Shown here: positions 54,394 to 63,724 of the stretch, piece after piece
Layout: every line of letters begins with the position of its first letter
Position numbering within the stretch: position 1 is the stretch's first letter
Assembly: GCF_010550675.1 (NCBI RefSeq)
Contig: NZ_JAAGOA010000016.1
Location: 115,064 to 179,063, forward strand
DNA: 64,000 bases
Direction of reading: 5' to 3'
Source: Phytoactinopolyspora halotolerans
GTDB taxonomy: Bacteria > Actinomycetota > Actinomycetes > Jiangellales > Jiangellaceae
Notes under the pieces: generated by a model
Database searches by the model: none
What the model was told of the DNA's origin: nothing
The model's input: the letters and a program-made list of their open reading frames with translations, nothing else
Translations under genes and position numbers: made by a program

Positions 54394-56205
54394 ATGGGAG
54401 ACAGTGGTGCACAGGTGAAGCTTCGCTCGCAGCAGTGGTTCAGCAACCCGGACGATCCGGAGATGACCGCGCTCTACATCGAGCGCTACCTGAACTGGGG
54501 CTTGACCAGGGAAGAGTTGCAGAGCGGCAAGCCGATCATCGGCATCGCCCAGTCCGGCTCCGACCTTGCGCCCTGCAACCGGCACCATCTGGTCCTGGCG
54601 GAGCGGATCCGGGAAGGCATCCGCGAGGCCGGCGGCATCGCCTTCGAGTTCCCGGTCCATCCCATCCAGGAGACCGGCCGCCGTCCCACCGCGGCCCTCG
54701 ACCGGAACCTGGCCTACCTGGGGCTCGTGGAGACGCTGCACGGCTACCCGCTCGACGGTGTCGTCCTCACGACCGGGTGCGACAAGACCACCCCGTCCCA
54801 GTTGATGGCGGCGGCGACGGTGAACATCCCGGCGATCGCGCTCTCCGTCGGGCCGATGCTCAACGGCTGGTACAAGGGTGAGCGGGCCGGTTCCGGCACC
54901 ATGGTGTGGCGGGCACGAAAGATGCTGTCGGCCGGCGAGATCGACGATGCGCAGTACGTCGAGATGGTGGCGTCCGCCGCGCCGTCGCCGGGTTTCTGCA
55001 ACACCATGGGCACCGCGACGACGATGAACTCCCTGGCGGAGGCGCTCGGCATGATGCTGCCGGGGTCGGCGGCGATTCCGGCGGTGCACAAGGAGCGGGG
55101 CAAGGCCGCGTACCTGACCGGGCGGCGCGTCGTCGAGATGGTGCATGAGGACCTCAAGCCGTCCGACGTGATGACCAAGCAGGCCTTCGAGAACGCCGTC
55201 GTCGTCTGTTCGGCCATCGGGGGTTCGACGAACGCGCCCATCCATCTCAACGCGGTTGCGAGACACCTGGGCGTCGAGCTGACCAACGACGAGTGGGAGA
55301 AGCTCGGGCACGCCATCCCGCTGCTGGTGGACCTGCAGCCGGCCGGGCGTTTTCTCGGTGAGGACTTCCACCGCGCGGGCGGGGTGCCCGCCGTCGTCGC
55401 CGAGCTGCTGACCGTCGGCGCGCTCCCGCACCCGAACGCCATCACCGTGAACGGAAAGTCGATCGGGGATAACTGCGTCGGGCGCATGACCGAAGACCGC
55501 GAGGTCATCCGCGCCTATGGCGACCCGATGGTGACCGAGGCCGGGTTCCGCAACCTGACGGGCAACCTGTTCGACTCGGCGATCATGAAGACCAGCGTGA
55601 TCTCGCCGGAGTTCCGCGCGACGTACCTGTCCAATCCGGACGATCCGAACGCGTTCGAGGGGCGTGCCGTGGTGTTCGACGGCCGCGAGGACTACCACGC
55701 CCGCATCAACGACCCGTCGTTGCAGATCGACGAGCTGTCCGTGCTGGTCATCCGCGGCGCCGGACCGTTGGGGCATCCGGGGGGTGCCGAGGTGGTCAAC
55801 ATGGATCCGCCGGCCGAGCTGCTCCGGCGCGGCATCACCGAGCTGCCGTGCGTCGGGGACGGGCGGCAGTCCGGGACGTCCGGCTCGCCGTCGATCCTGA
55901 ACGCGTCGCCGGAGGCGGCGGCAGGTGGTGGACTGGCGCTGCTGCGCACCGGGGACCGGGTGCGGGTCGACCTGAACACCGGCGAGGTGAACATGCTGGT
56001 CGATGACGAGGAGCTACAGCGCCGGCGGGCCGAGGTGGACTCCGCACTCGCCGACGGCCGCCTGGACTACGTTCCGGAGAGCCAGACCCCGTGGCAGGAG
56101 ATCCAACGTGGCATGGTCGCGCAGTTCGACGACGGCATGGTCCTCAAACCCGCCATCAAGTACCGCGACGTCGCCCACCGCCACCTCCCCCGCGACAACC
56201 ACTGA
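54394..56205 (+). CDS. IlvD/Edd-family sugar-acid dehydratase, D-xylonate dehydratase (XylD)-like
   Basis: A 603-residue dehydratase starting at ATG 54394. It has the three iron-sulfur cysteines (Cys61 in APCNRHH, Cys129 in GCDKTTP, Cys202 in GFCNTMG) and the following Lys131. It resembles Caulobacter XylD along its length: [54 protein letters not shown] and [16 protein letters not shown]. It should convert a C5 (or C6) aldonate to its 2-keto-3-deoxy acid. Xylonate and L-arabinonate dehydratases are close relatives, so the sugar is uncertain. The glycan locus upstream makes arabinonate or xylonate catabolism plausible. Biosynthetic IlvD is less likely because of the N-terminal and His/Pro-rich motifs. 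A palindromic repeat begins directly after its stop. Confidence 0.85.
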   Translation: MGDSGAQVKLRSQQWFSNPDDPEMTALYIERYLNWGLTREELQSGKPIIGIAQSGSDLAPCNRHHLVLAERIREGIREAGGIAFEFPVHPIQETGRRPTAALDRNLAYLGLVETLHGYPLDGVVLTTGCDKTTPSQLMAAATVNIPAIALSVGPMLNGWYKGERAGSGTMVWRARKMLSAGEIDDAQYVEMVASAAPSPGFCNTMGTATTMNSLAEALGMMLPGSAAIPAVHKERGKAAYLTGRRVVEMVHEDLKPSDVMTKQAFENAVVVCSAIGGSTNAPIHLNAVARHLGVELTNDEWEKLGHAIPLLVDLQPAGRFLGEDFHRAGGVPAVVAELLTVGALPHPNAITVNGKSIGDNCVGRMTEDREVIRAYGDPMVTEAGFRNLTGNLFDSAIMKTSVISPEFRATYLSNPDDPNAFEGRAVVFDGREDYHARINDPSLQIDELSVLVIRGAGPLGHPGGAEVVNMDPPAELLRRGITELPCVGDGRQSGTSGSPSILNASPEAAAGGGLALLRTGDRVRVDLNTGEVNMLVDDEELQRRRAEVDSALADGRLDYVPESQTPWQEIQRGMVAQFDDGMVLKPAIKYRDVAHRHLPRDNH

Positions 56206-56299
56206 CCTAAATGATCATGTGAAGTGGGGTTTATCGTGCCCTACCATGCCTGCAGACCTGTTGGAGCACGAGAAAACCCACTTCACATGATCATTTAGG
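56206..56299. repeat. 94-bp palindromic repeat, copy 1
   Basis: It begins CCTAAATGATCATGTGAAGT and ends with the inverse complement. A second copy of the same length is at 63725-63818. It begins one base after the dehydratase stop. Its other end overlaps the last codons of ridA: the final Pro-Lys and the TGA stop come from the element. The terminal arms are over 20 bp and the middle contains CTGCAGAC in both copies. No transposase is linked, so it is MITE-like, and it can fold as a terminator for the convergent genes. Confidence 0.9.
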
Positions 56300-56668
56300 A
56301 GCGGCGGCGACGACGTCGAGTTCGACGAGGATGTTCATCAGGTCGGAGCCGACAGTGGTACGGACGGGGCGCGAGCCGGTGAAGCGGCGCGCGTAGACCT
56401 CGTTGAACGGTGCGAAGTGCTCGTGCAGGTGCTGCAGATGAGCGGTCACCTTCACCACGTCGCCCAGCCCCAGGCTGACCGCCCTCAGAGCCCGCTCGAC
56501 GTTGTCGATCGTGGCCTCGGTCTGCGCCTCGATACCATCCGGGATCTCGCCTGTCGCCGGGTCGGCCGGGCCGAATCCGGCCGTCCACACCATACTGCCG
56601 GCACGGACCACGTGGCTGTACGGGCCGGCCGGCTCCGGCAGATCCTCACTGATGATGTACTCGGGCAT
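56291..56668 (-). CDS. ridA: RidA-family protein
   Basis: A 125-residue protein starting at ATG 56668 behind GAGGAGG, 9 bp after the iclR stop. The RidA/YjgF/UK114 fold is visible: GPYSHVVRAGSMVWTAGFGP, QTEATIDNVERALRAVSLGL and a C-terminal ILVELDVVAAAPK. The usual catalytic Arg corresponds to SRPVRTTVG. Members hydrolyse reactive enamine/imine intermediates such as 2-aminoacrylate. The C-terminal Pro-Lys and stop are provided by the palindromic repeat, so the original C-terminus may have been altered when it inserted. Confidence 0.9.
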   Translation of the reverse strand: MPEYIISEDLPEPAGPYSHVVRAGSMVWTAGFGPADPATGEIPDGIEAQTEATIDNVERALRAVSLGLGDVVKVTAHLQHLHEHFAPFNEVYARRFTGSRPVRTTVGSDLMNILVELDVVAAAPK

Positions 56669-56677
56669 GCATCCTCC

Positions 56678-57514
56678 TCATGACGTGCCATTCCCATCGA
56701 CGATGGCTCGGATCTCCTCGACGGCGTCCACCATCGTCCGCAACGGCGTCCGGTACGCCACGGCGCTCACGCTCACCGCACCACGCGGCACGTGCGTCGC
56801 GCCCATCCATACCGGCACCGCCACGCAGGCGACGCCCTCCTCGTTCTCCTCGTCGTCGACGGCGTACCCGCGTTCGCGCGTCGCCGCCAGCTCGGCCATG
56901 AGGGCGTCACCATCGACGACGGTCCGCTGCGTGCGCTGCTGGTGCGGATGGCTCAGTGCCCATTCGGCCATCTCCGGGTCCCGCTCCGCCGCGTAGGCGA
57001 GCAGCACCTTGCCGACAGCCGTGCTGTGCAACGGTCCACGCCCGCCGACCTCCGAGGTCAGTTTCACCGCCCCGGACGGCGGGTCCACCTTGGCGCGGTA
57101 CACGATCTCGTGGCCGTCGATCACGGCATAGTGCGCCGTCTCGCCGAACCGCGCGACGAGCTTCGCCAGCGCCGGGCGGATCCGCACATGCTCCGGACGC
57201 TGCTCGTGATAGGAGAACGCCAGCCGGAGGAACTCGTCTCCCAGCTGGTAACGGCCGCGCTCATCCTGCGCGGCGAAACCCACCCGCCGCAGCGACGCCA
57301 GCGCCCGGTGGATGGTCGGCTTCGCTCCGCCGACCGCGCGCGACAGCTCATCCAGGCTGGCACCGTCCGGCCGGGTGGCAAGCTCCCGCAAGACGACCAG
57401 CACCCGCTCCGCGCCGACGACCCGTTCCGCCTCTTCCGGCCGATCCGTTCCCCGAGTTCCGTCCGCCACGCCGCTGCGCCATCCCGTCGCCGTCCATCGT
57501 GAAGTCTCCGACAT
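56678..57514 (-). CDS. IclR-family transcriptional regulator
   Basis: A 278-residue regulator. N-terminal winged helix: AERVLVVLRELATRPDGASL, RAVGGAKPTIHRALASLRRV (about 32-95). The C-terminal IclR effector domain includes VGGRGPLHSTAVGKVLLAYA, ERGYAVDDEENEEGVACVAV and AVSVSAVAYRTPLRTM. ATG 57514 is used; ribosome-site support is weak. It is co-transcribed with ridA 9 bp downstream. The convergent sugar-acid dehydratase on the far side of the repeat is a candidate target, since IclR proteins often govern such catabolic genes; this is inferred. Confidence 0.88.
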   Translation of the reverse strand: MSETSRWTATGWRSGVADGTRGTDRPEEAERVVGAERVLVVLRELATRPDGASLDELSRAVGGAKPTIHRALASLRRVGFAAQDERGRYQLGDEFLRLAFSYHEQRPEHVRIRPALAKLVARFGETAHYAVIDGHEIVYRAKVDPPSGAVKLTSEVGGRGPLHSTAVGKVLLAYAAERDPEMAEWALSHPHQQRTQRTVVDGDALMAELAATRERGYAVDDEENEEGVACVAVPVWMGATHVPRGAVSVSAVAYRTPLRTMVDAVEEIRAIVDGNGTS

Positions 57515-57547
57515 GGAAGCCTACATGCGACGATATCCACGAGACTG

Positions 57548-57585
57548 CCGTGGATCACTGGTGTGATCACCCCAGCGATCCACGG
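57548..57585. terminator. Imperfect hairpin after the PTS operon
   Basis: CCGTGGATC (57548-57556) and GATCCACGG (57577-57585) close an imperfect stem that continues inward to GTGATCAC (57563-57570). It begins 3 bp after the EI stop on the minus strand and separates the PTS operon from iclR. It could instead be a palindromic IclR operator upstream of iclR. Confidence 0.6.
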
Positions 57586-57588
57586 CGC

Positions 57589-59490
57589 TCACGCAAGGGC
57601 CAGCGCCTCCGGCTCCAGCAGATCGACGACGGCGGACCGCGCGGCTGCCGGATCCGCGGCCGCACGCGCCGCCGCGGCCATCTGCACACATCGCTCCCGG
57701 TCGTGCATGGCGAGTGCGGCGCGCACCGCCGGGATCTTGGCCGGCGCCATGGAGAGGCTGGACGCGCCCAGGCCCACCAGCACCAAGGCGAGGATCGGGT
57801 CTCCGGCCGCCTCGCCGCACACGCCGACCGGCGTCGTTCCCGCGGCGCCGTGGCCGGTGGCGGCGATCAGGTCCAGCACGGCGGGCTGCCACGGGTCCAG
57901 CAGCGTCGCCAGTTCCCCCAGCATCCGGTCAGCCGCCAGCGTGTACTGGGCCAGGTCGTTCGTGCCGATGCTGGCGAAGTCGACCTCCGCGAGGACCTGT
58001 TCGGCGCGCAGCGCGGCGCTCGGCACCTCCACCATCACGCCGACCTTGGGCAGTCCGGCGGCGCGCGCCCGGACGGCGAACCAGCGTGCCTCGTCGGCGG
58101 TCGCCACCATCGGGGCCATCACCCAGACGTCCGCCTCGCTCTGCCGCGCTGCCGCCGCCAACGCCGTGAGCTGATCCTCCAGCAGACTCTGCGTACGACG
58201 CCCCAGCCGCAGCCCACGTACCCCCAGCGCAGGGTTTTCCTCTCCCTCGGCGGGCGCGAAGGCGAGCGGCTTGTCCGCGCCGGCGTCCAGCGTGCGCACC
58301 ACCACCCTGCGCGTACCGAACGCCCGCAGCACGGCGAGATACGTCTCGGTCTGCTCCTCCACCGTGGGCGCGGCCGGCCGATCGAGATACAGGAACTCGG
58401 TGCGGAACAGCCCGACGCCCTCCACGTCTGCCGCCGCCGCGGCGGCCTGCGCGTCGTCGGCGGTGCCGATGTTGGCCAGCAGCGCCACCGGGGCACCGTC
58501 GCGGGTGCGGCCCGGGCCGCTGAATCGGGCGAGCTGTTCCTGTCGTTTGCCGGCGCGGAGCGTCCACGCCTCACGCACGGACTCGTCCGGCTCGACGACG
58601 ATCTCACCCGAGGCGCCGTCGACCGCGACCAGCGTGTTCTCGGTCAACAACGCACGGACGACGGCCTGGCGGGTCGGTGCGCTTGCGCCCGACGCCGCCC
58701 CCGCCGCGGCACCCGTCTCCGCCGCGGCACCCGTCCCCGTCGGGCCACCCGATTCGGCGGCGGCATCCGGTTCCACCGTGGCGTCCGGCTGCTCGACCCG
58801 CGCCACGCCCACGACTGCGGGGATCCCCAACTGCGCCGCGAGAATCGCCGTGTGGCTGGTGGGGCCGCCGGCCTCGGTGACGATCGCGAGCACGGTGGCT
58901 GGCGAGAGCCCGACGGTGTCCGCGGGCGCCAGGTCATGCGCGACTAGCACGGACGGCCGGTGCAGCTCGGGGACGCCCGGCTGTGGGGCACCGAGCAGAT
59001 GAGCGACGACGCGGTCGCGCACGTCGCGCAGATCGGTGACACGCTCCGCCAGGTAGCCGCCGACGGCTTCGAGCGACGCGCACACCTCCTCCACCGCCTG
59101 GTCCAGGGCGTTCGCCGGCCCTATCCCCTCGTTCAGCCGACGCTCGGCGCCGGTCAGCAGAGACGGATCACGGGCCATCATGGCGGTGGCGGTCAAGATC
59201 TCGGCCGCCGAAGCGTCCGTCAGACCCGCGCGGCGGTCCAGCTCGGCCGCCACCCCTTCAAGGGCGGCGGCGATCTCCTCCCGGGCCGCCGCCGCGTCCA
59301 CCGCCGCCGGCTCATCCACGGGTGGACGGACCGGGTCGGCCATCCGCGCCACCGGTCCGACCGCGATACCAGCGCTGACACCGATGCCGTGCAGCGCCAC
59401 GCCGGACCCGTCCGTCCTCGCCTTACCCGCCTCCGCTGTCACGTCGAACTCCTCCACGTCGAGGTCCGATCCGTCATGCGTTGTCAACAT
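57589..59490 (-). CDS. ptsI: PTS enzyme I
   Basis: A 633-residue phosphoenolpyruvate-protein phosphotransferase; ATG 59490 follows GGGAG. Domains: an N-terminal region with HPr-binding helices, the phospho-His domain (His213 in GGPTSHTAILA), and the PEP-binding barrel (GVGLFRTEFLYL, EVPSAALRAEQVLAEVDFAS, GVCGEAAGDP with the active Cys). Residues 233-272, right after the phospho-His domain, are a Glu/Ala/Gly/Thr-rich insert (for example TGTGAAAETGAAAG) that other enzymes I lack. EI takes phosphate from PEP and passes it to HPr. No HPr gene is in the operon, so HPr must be encoded elsewhere. Confidence 0.93.
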   Translation of the reverse strand: MLTTHDGSDLDVEEFDVTAEAGKARTDGSGVALHGIGVSAGIAVGPVARMADPVRPPVDEPAAVDAAAAREEIAAALEGVAAELDRRAGLTDASAAEILTATAMMARDPSLLTGAERRLNEGIGPANALDQAVEEVCASLEAVGGYLAERVTDLRDVRDRVVAHLLGAPQPGVPELHRPSVLVAHDLAPADTVGLSPATVLAIVTEAGGPTSHTAILAAQLGIPAVVGVARVEQPDATVEPDAAAESGGPTGTGAAAETGAAAGAASGASAPTRQAVVRALLTENTLVAVDGASGEIVVEPDESVREAWTLRAGKRQEQLARFSGPGRTRDGAPVALLANIGTADDAQAAAAAADVEGVGLFRTEFLYLDRPAAPTVEEQTETYLAVLRAFGTRRVVVRTLDAGADKPLAFAPAEGEENPALGVRGLRLGRRTQSLLEDQLTALAAAARQSEADVWVMAPMVATADEARWFAVRARAAGLPKVGVMVEVPSAALRAEQVLAEVDFASIGTNDLAQYTLAADRMLGELATLLDPWQPAVLDLIAATGHGAAGTTPVGVCGEAAGDPILALVLVGLGASSLSMAPAKIPAVRAALAMHDRERCVQMAAAARAAADPAAARSAVVDLLEPEALALA

Positions 59491-59583
59491 CGAGTCTCCC
59501 TCTCGGTGCGCGTCCGTGTCGTCCCGTCGCCGGTGCGGCCGGCATGATCTCCGTCACTCCTGCCCCCTCGGGGTCGTGGAGCG

Positions 59584-61200
59584 TCACGCCACGACGGCGG
59601 CCTCGGGCGTCGTCGTCGCGGCGACCGCTCCGGGCGAGCGGCGCAGGCTCTTCAGTGCGATGACGCAGCCAGCGGCGACGACGGCCCCCGCAGCCACCGC
59701 GAGCAGGTACAGCAAAGGTTGGCTGATCAGTCCGGTCACCCAGATGCCGCCGTGTGGCGCGCGCAGCTCGTTGCCGATGCCCATCACCATGGCACCGGTC
59801 ACCGCGGAACCGGCCATGATCGACGGGATCACCCGCAGCGGATCGGCGGCGGCGAACGGGATGGCTCCCTCGGTGATGAACGACGCGCCGAGCAACCAGG
59901 CTGCCCGGCCGTTCTCCCGCTCCGCCGTGGTGAACAGGCGCTGCCGCACCACGGTGGCGAGTGCCAGCCCGAGCGGAGGCACCATGCCGGCGGCCATCAC
60001 CGCCGCCATGATCGTCAGACTGGTGCTACCGCTCGCGGTGGCGGCACCGGCCAGCCCGGTGGTGGCGAAGGTGTAGGCGACCTTGTTCACCGGGCCGCCC
60101 ATGTCGAAGGCCATCATCAGGCCCAGCAACGCGCCGAGCAGGATCCGGTTGGTGCCGGTCAGCCCGGTCAGCCAGTCCTCCAGCCCGTCGGCGGCCGCGG
60201 ACAGCGGGGCGCCCAGCAGGACCAGCATCACCAAGCCGGTCACCGCCGTCGCCACCAGCGGGATCACCACCACCGGCATGACACCGCGCAGCGCCTTGCC
60301 CACCCGGATCCGGCTGAGCCCCAGAGCCAGGAAGCCGCCGACGAACCCGGCGACGATGCCGCCCAGGAACCCGGCCCCGACGGCCACCGCCAGCGCGCCA
60401 CCGACGACGCCGGGCGCGAGGCCGGGACGGTCGGCGATGGCGAAGGCTATGAATCCGGCCAGGATCGGCACCAGGAAGTCGAACGACGCCGCCCCGACAT
60501 GGAAGAAGAGCGCCGCCCAACTGGTCGACGAGAGCACGTCGAAGTCATCGACGACGGCGCTCAGCTCAGTGTCGGTGATCTCGTATCCGCCGATCATGAA
60601 GCCGAGCGCGATCAGGATGCCGCCGGCGGCGACGAACGGGATCATGTAGCTGACGCCGGTCATCAGCCACTGCCGGATCCGCGTCCCCACGCCGGCGCCG
60701 GAACTCACCTTGGTGGACAGCGACGGGCCGCCGTCCGGTTCCGGGGCACCGGCAGAGCCGCGCGCCTGCGTCGCGTCGCTTCCACCACGTCCGCCGTCGC
60801 CCGTGGCCGCCGCGCCGGTGGCCCCGGTGGCCCCGGTGGCCCCGGTGGCCCCGGTGGCCCCGGTGGCCCCGGTGGCTCCGGTGGCGTTCGCTGCGCTCAC
60901 GGCGGCCTGTTCGGCCTCGGTGATGACATCCGGCGCGGCCGAGATGGCGCGCTTCACGCCGACATCCACCAACGGCTTTCCGTCGAACCGGGTACGGTCA
61001 CGCACCTCGACGTCGGCCGCGAAGATGACCGCGTCGGCGTCGGCGATGGCCTCCGCCGCAAGCGGCGTCAGCCCGGCGGAGCCCTGCGTCTCGACCACGA
61101 TCTCGTGGCCGGCCGACCGCGCGGCCTGTTCTAGCGCCTCGGCGGCCATGTATGTGTGCGCGATCCCCGTAGGGCACGAGCTCACGGCGACGAACTTCAT
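59584..61200 (-). CDS. fruA: PTS fructose transporter subunit IIBC
   Basis: The 538-residue protein has an N-terminal IIB domain (phosphorylated Cys9 in VSSCPTGIAHT; residues 1-100), a linker, and a membrane IIC domain (about 175-510) with many helices (GVSYMIPFVAAGGILIALGF). The family is fructose-specific. The linker contains a (Gly-Ala-Thr) repeat encoded by a 9-bp minisatellite. ATG 61200 overlaps the IIA stop (ATGA). IIB receives phosphate from IIA and IIC moves fructose in as fructose-1-phosphate, which the fruK product then uses. Confidence 0.92.
   Translation of the reverse strand: MKFVAVSSCPTGIAHTYMAAEALEQAARSAGHEIVVETQGSAGLTPLAAEAIADADAVIFAADVEVRDRTRFDGKPLVDVGVKRAISAAPDVITEAEQAAVSAANATGATGATGATGATGATGATGATGAAATGDGGRGGSDATQARGSAGAPEPDGGPSLSTKVSSGAGVGTRIRQWLMTGVSYMIPFVAAGGILIALGFMIGGYEITDTELSAVVDDFDVLSSTSWAALFFHVGAASFDFLVPILAGFIAFAIADRPGLAPGVVGGALAVAVGAGFLGGIVAGFVGGFLALGLSRIRVGKALRGVMPVVVIPLVATAVTGLVMLVLLGAPLSAAADGLEDWLTGLTGTNRILLGALLGLMMAFDMGGPVNKVAYTFATTGLAGAATASGSTSLTIMAAVMAAGMVPPLGLALATVVRQRLFTTAERENGRAAWLLGASFITEGAIPFAAADPLRVIPSIMAGSAVTGAMVMGIGNELRAPHGGIWVTGLISQPLLYLLAVAAGAVVAAGCVIALKSLRRSPGAVAATTTPEAAVVA
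60817..60885. repeat. 9-bp minisatellite in the IIB-IIC linker
   Basis: Six copies of GGTGGCCCC, one variant GGTGGCTCC and a final GGTGGC, in tandem. On the coding (minus) strand it encodes repeated Gly-Ala-Thr. Units are 9 bp, so gain or loss of a unit by slippage keeps the frame and changes linker length only. Confidence 0.9.
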
Positions 61201-61649
61201 GACGGCACCACCTCTCGGGCGACGATGTCCGCGACGGTCGCGGCGTCTGGCGCGGACAGCAGGGCGTCCTTGAACTCTTGATTGATCAGCCGCCTGGCCA
61301 GCGCGGCGAGCACCTGGAGGTGTTCGCTGTCGCCGCCGGCGGGTGCGGCGATGAGAAAGATCAGATGCGCCGGACCGTCGTCGGCGCCGAAGTCGATGCC
61401 GTCGGCCGACCGCCCGAAGGCCAGCGTCGGCACGGTCACGTACGCACTCTTGGCGTGCGGGATGCCGATCCCACCGGGCAGACCGGTCGGCATCTGTTCC
61501 TCACGCTCCCGCACATCGGCGAGGAAGCCGTCCAGGTCGGTGACCCGGCCGCCCTTGAACAGCCGCCCGGCGAGGGTCCTGGTCGCGGTGTGCCGGTCGT
61601 CGGTGGACAGCTCCAGCTCCACGAAGTCGGCGGTGATCAGCTCGGTCAT
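61197..61649 (-). CDS. PTS fructose subunit IIA
   Basis: A 150-residue mannitol/fructose-type IIA protein (PTS_EIIA_2), ATG 61649 preceded by GGAGG. The active His is His65 in GGIGIPHAKSAYV. It accepts phosphate from HPr and hands it to the IIB domain encoded next (ATGA overlap). FGADDGPAHLIFLIAAPAGG is typical. An open frame extends upstream to 62105 in the fruK gene and is not part of it. Confidence 0.92.
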   Translation of the reverse strand: MTELITADFVELELSTDDRHTATRTLAGRLFKGGRVTDLDGFLADVREREEQMPTGLPGGIGIPHAKSAYVTVPTLAFGRSADGIDFGADDGPAHLIFLIAAPAGGDSEHLQVLAALARRLINQEFKDALLSAPDAATVADIVAREVVPS

Positions 61650-61665
61650 GTCAAGCCTCCTCGGC

Positions 61666-62802
61666 TCATTCGTGAATGTGACGATCAAGGTCGGGGTCGA
61701 TCTCGACGCGCACCCGGGTGCCGGCGACGTCGTCCGGTCCGGGCATCCGGCTCCCCGGCAGTCGCACCGCCGCCGTGCCCCAGGCCACACCGGCGACCAG
61801 GGCATCCAGCTCGTTCGGGCCGTCGGCGTGGTCGCCGCCCACGTCGTGGCTGCCCGCGTCGTCGGCGTCGTGGCTGCCCGCGTCGTCGGCGGCGTGACCG
61901 CCCGCGTCGTCGGCGGCGTGACCGCCCGCGTCGTCGGCGGCTGTGGTCGATGACGCCGAACGGGTGTACAGGTAGCCGGCGAGCAAGGCGTCGCCGGCGC
62001 CGACGGTGCTGCGCGGAACCACCGGCTCCGCGACCGCGCGCACCGCCGGCCGACCGGCAGTGACCAGCACGGCACCGTGGGATCCCAGGCTGACCAGCAC
62101 GGCACGAGGCGGCGCGACCGATGCCGGCTGGGCCGTTGCCGGCGCGCCCGATGGCGGCTCGGCCGTCTCCAGCAACGCCCGGGCGGCGTCGACGACGTCG
62201 CCGAGTGTGGTCAGCGCGCGCCCGTGCACCTCAGCCAGCTCATGCGCGTTGGGCTTGAGCAGATCGGCGCCGGCCCGCGCCGCCCGCAGCAACGCGGCAC
62301 CGGACGTGTCGACGGCGACCGGCACACCGCGCCGTCGTCCGGCGTCCACCACCCGGGCATAGAAGCCGTCGTCGAGTCCGCCGGGCAGGCTTCCGCAGCA
62401 GACCAGCCAGCGCGGCGACCGGGACAGCGCCGCGGTGACGCCGCCCAGCAGCTCCGCACGCTCGTCGCCACCGAGCACCGGCCCCGGCTCGTTGAACTTG
62501 GTGGTGGTGCCGTCCGGCTCGGTGACCGTGACGTTGCCGCGGATGGGTTGAGCAATCGGCACACCCACGACCTCGACGCCGCTCTCCTCCAACAGGCCGG
62601 CCAGCACCCTGCCCTCTGCTCCGCCGATCGGGATGACCGCTACCGCCTTGGCGTCATGCAGGCTCAACGCCCGGGCGACGTTGACGCCCTTACCGCCGGG
62701 ATCGATCCGGCTGGAGGTGCCCTGGTGGACCCGACCGCGGTGCACGTGCGGTACACCGATGGTCCGGTCGACGCTGGGATTCGGGGTGAACGTGAGGATC
62801 AT
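61666..62802 (-). CDS. fruK: 1-phosphofructokinase (PfkB family)
   Basis: A 378-residue PfkB-family kinase, longer than the usual 310-320. N-terminal ILTFTPNPSVDRTIGVP and GGKGVNVARALSL bind the sugar phosphate; STVGAGDALLAGYL carries the catalytic Asp271. It phosphorylates fructose-1-phosphate to fructose-1,6-bisphosphate. The extra length is an Asp/Ala/Gly/His-rich insert (about 285-330) after the catalytic helix, encoded partly by a 24-bp tandem repeat. It lies 10 bp after fruR and 16 bp before IIA. Confidence 0.92.
   Translation of the reverse strand: MILTFTPNPSVDRTIGVPHVHRGRVHQGTSSRIDPGGKGVNVARALSLHDAKAVAVIPIGGAEGRVLAGLLEESGVEVVGVPIAQPIRGNVTVTEPDGTTTKFNEPGPVLGGDERAELLGGVTAALSRSPRWLVCCGSLPGGLDDGFYARVVDAGRRRGVPVAVDTSGAALLRAARAGADLLKPNAHELAEVHGRALTTLGDVVDAARALLETAEPPSGAPATAQPASVAPPRAVLVSLGSHGAVLVTAGRPAVRAVAEPVVPRSTVGAGDALLAGYLYTRSASSTTAADDAGGHAADDAGGHAADDAGSHDADDAGSHDVGGDHADGPNELDALVAGVAWGTAAVRLPGSRMPGPDDVAGTRVRVEIDPDLDRHIHE
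61843..61938. repeat. 24-bp tandem repeat in fruK
   Basis: Four 24-bp units: two of GTCGTGGCTGCCCGCGTCGT plus CGGC, and two variants starting GGCGTGACC. On the minus strand they encode repeats of the type DDAGGHAA/DDAGSHDA, residues about 289-320 of the kinase. Length change by whole units preserves the frame. Confidence 0.9.
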
Positions 62803-62812
62803 CGCCGTCGCC

Positions 62813-63574
62813 TCACACCCGCACCACGCGGGGTCCGGCGGCTTCGATCTCCGCGGCGGTCTCCTCGTCCAGCCCGGTGTCCGTGATCACCGTGTCGATG
62901 TCGGCGAGCGGGGCGACGTGAGCGAAGTGGTCGGTGCCGATCTTGGTGTGATCGGCGAGGACGACGCTGCGTCGCGCGGAGGCGACCATGGCATGCTTCA
63001 CCGCGGCCTCGGTCTGGTCCGCCGTCGTCAGGCCGCGTCGTGCGGATAATCCGTTCGTGCCGAGAAAGGCCACGTCGACGAAGACCTCGGCCAGAGCCCG
63101 AACCGGCCAATCGCCGACCCCGGCGAGCGTGACGCCGCGGATGCGGCCACCCACCAGGTACAACGTGAGGTTGTCCCGGCTGGCCACGATGTTCGCGATG
63201 GTCAGTGAATTGGTCACCACGCGGAGTTCGCGGTCGAAGGGCAGTTGCTCGGCCAGCCTGGAGGTGGTGGTGCCCGCATCCAGCAGGATCGCTCCGTCGT
63301 CGGGCAGTTCGGCGACCGCTGCCTTGGCGATCCGTTCCTTCTCAGAGACGAGCCGGTCGGTGCGGTCCGCGACGCCGGGTTCGAAGCCGAGCCGTTCCAC
63401 CGGCACCGCCCCGCCGTGGACGCGGCGCAGCACCCCGTGGCGCTCCAGCACCTTCAGGTCCCGGCGCACCGTCTCCGCGGTGACCTCCAACGACGACGCG
63501 AGCCCGGCCACGTCGACCCGGCCCTCGGCACGGACCCGTTCCAGGATCAATTGCTGCCGCTCCGCTGCGTACAC
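62813..63574 (-). CDS. fruR: DeoR-family regulator of the fructose operon
   Basis: The 253-residue regulator begins at GTG 63574 (MYAAERQQLILERV), with GGAGG five bases upstream; ATG codons at 63604 and 63631 extend the frame but do not fit the family. The DeoR helix-turn-helix is GRVDVAGLASSLEVTAETVR (about 16-40) followed by RRVHGGAVP. The C-terminal sugar-phosphate sensor domain has DAGTTTSRLAEQL and TNSLTIANIVA. Being first in the operon with its own promoter, it probably senses fructose-1-phosphate and represses transcription. Confidence 0.9.
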   Translation of the reverse strand: MYAAERQQLILERVRAEGRVDVAGLASSLEVTAETVRRDLKVLERHGVLRRVHGGAVPVERLGFEPGVADRTDRLVSEKERIAKAAVAELPDDGAILLDAGTTTSRLAEQLPFDRELRVVTNSLTIANIVASRDNLTLYLVGGRIRGVTLAGVGDWPVRALAEVFVDVAFLGTNGLSARRGLTTADQTEAAVKHAMVASARRSVVLADHTKIGTDHFAHVAPLADIDTVITDTGLDEETAAEIEAAGPRVVRV

Positions 63575-63651
63575 GCGTTCCTCCGGCCACTCGATCGAGA
63601 GCATCGCCCGTCGTGGACAATTCCAACACAATCGGATGTTGATTTACGTCT

Positions 63652-63680
63652 GTTTTACGCCTACATTGCGGCCAAGTCAA
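63652..63680 (-). promoter_or_regulatory. Promoter of the fructose PTS operon
   Basis: On the minus strand, TTGACT (63675-63680) and TAAAAC (63652-63657) are separated by 17 bp. CGTAAA occurs twice across the -10 (as CGTAAAACAGACGTAAA), a possible FruR half-site pair. The rest of the 63575-63952 gap contains copy 2 of the palindromic repeat and the leader of the transposase fragment. Confidence 0.7.
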
Positions 63681-63724
63681 CAACTCCCACACACAACCCC
63701 AACAATCCCCACACACGCCACCGG

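Noticed and set aside
60817..61938. Tandem repeats as a possible CRISPR array
   Set aside because: Units are 9 and 24 bp, contiguous without spacers, and lie in coding sequence.
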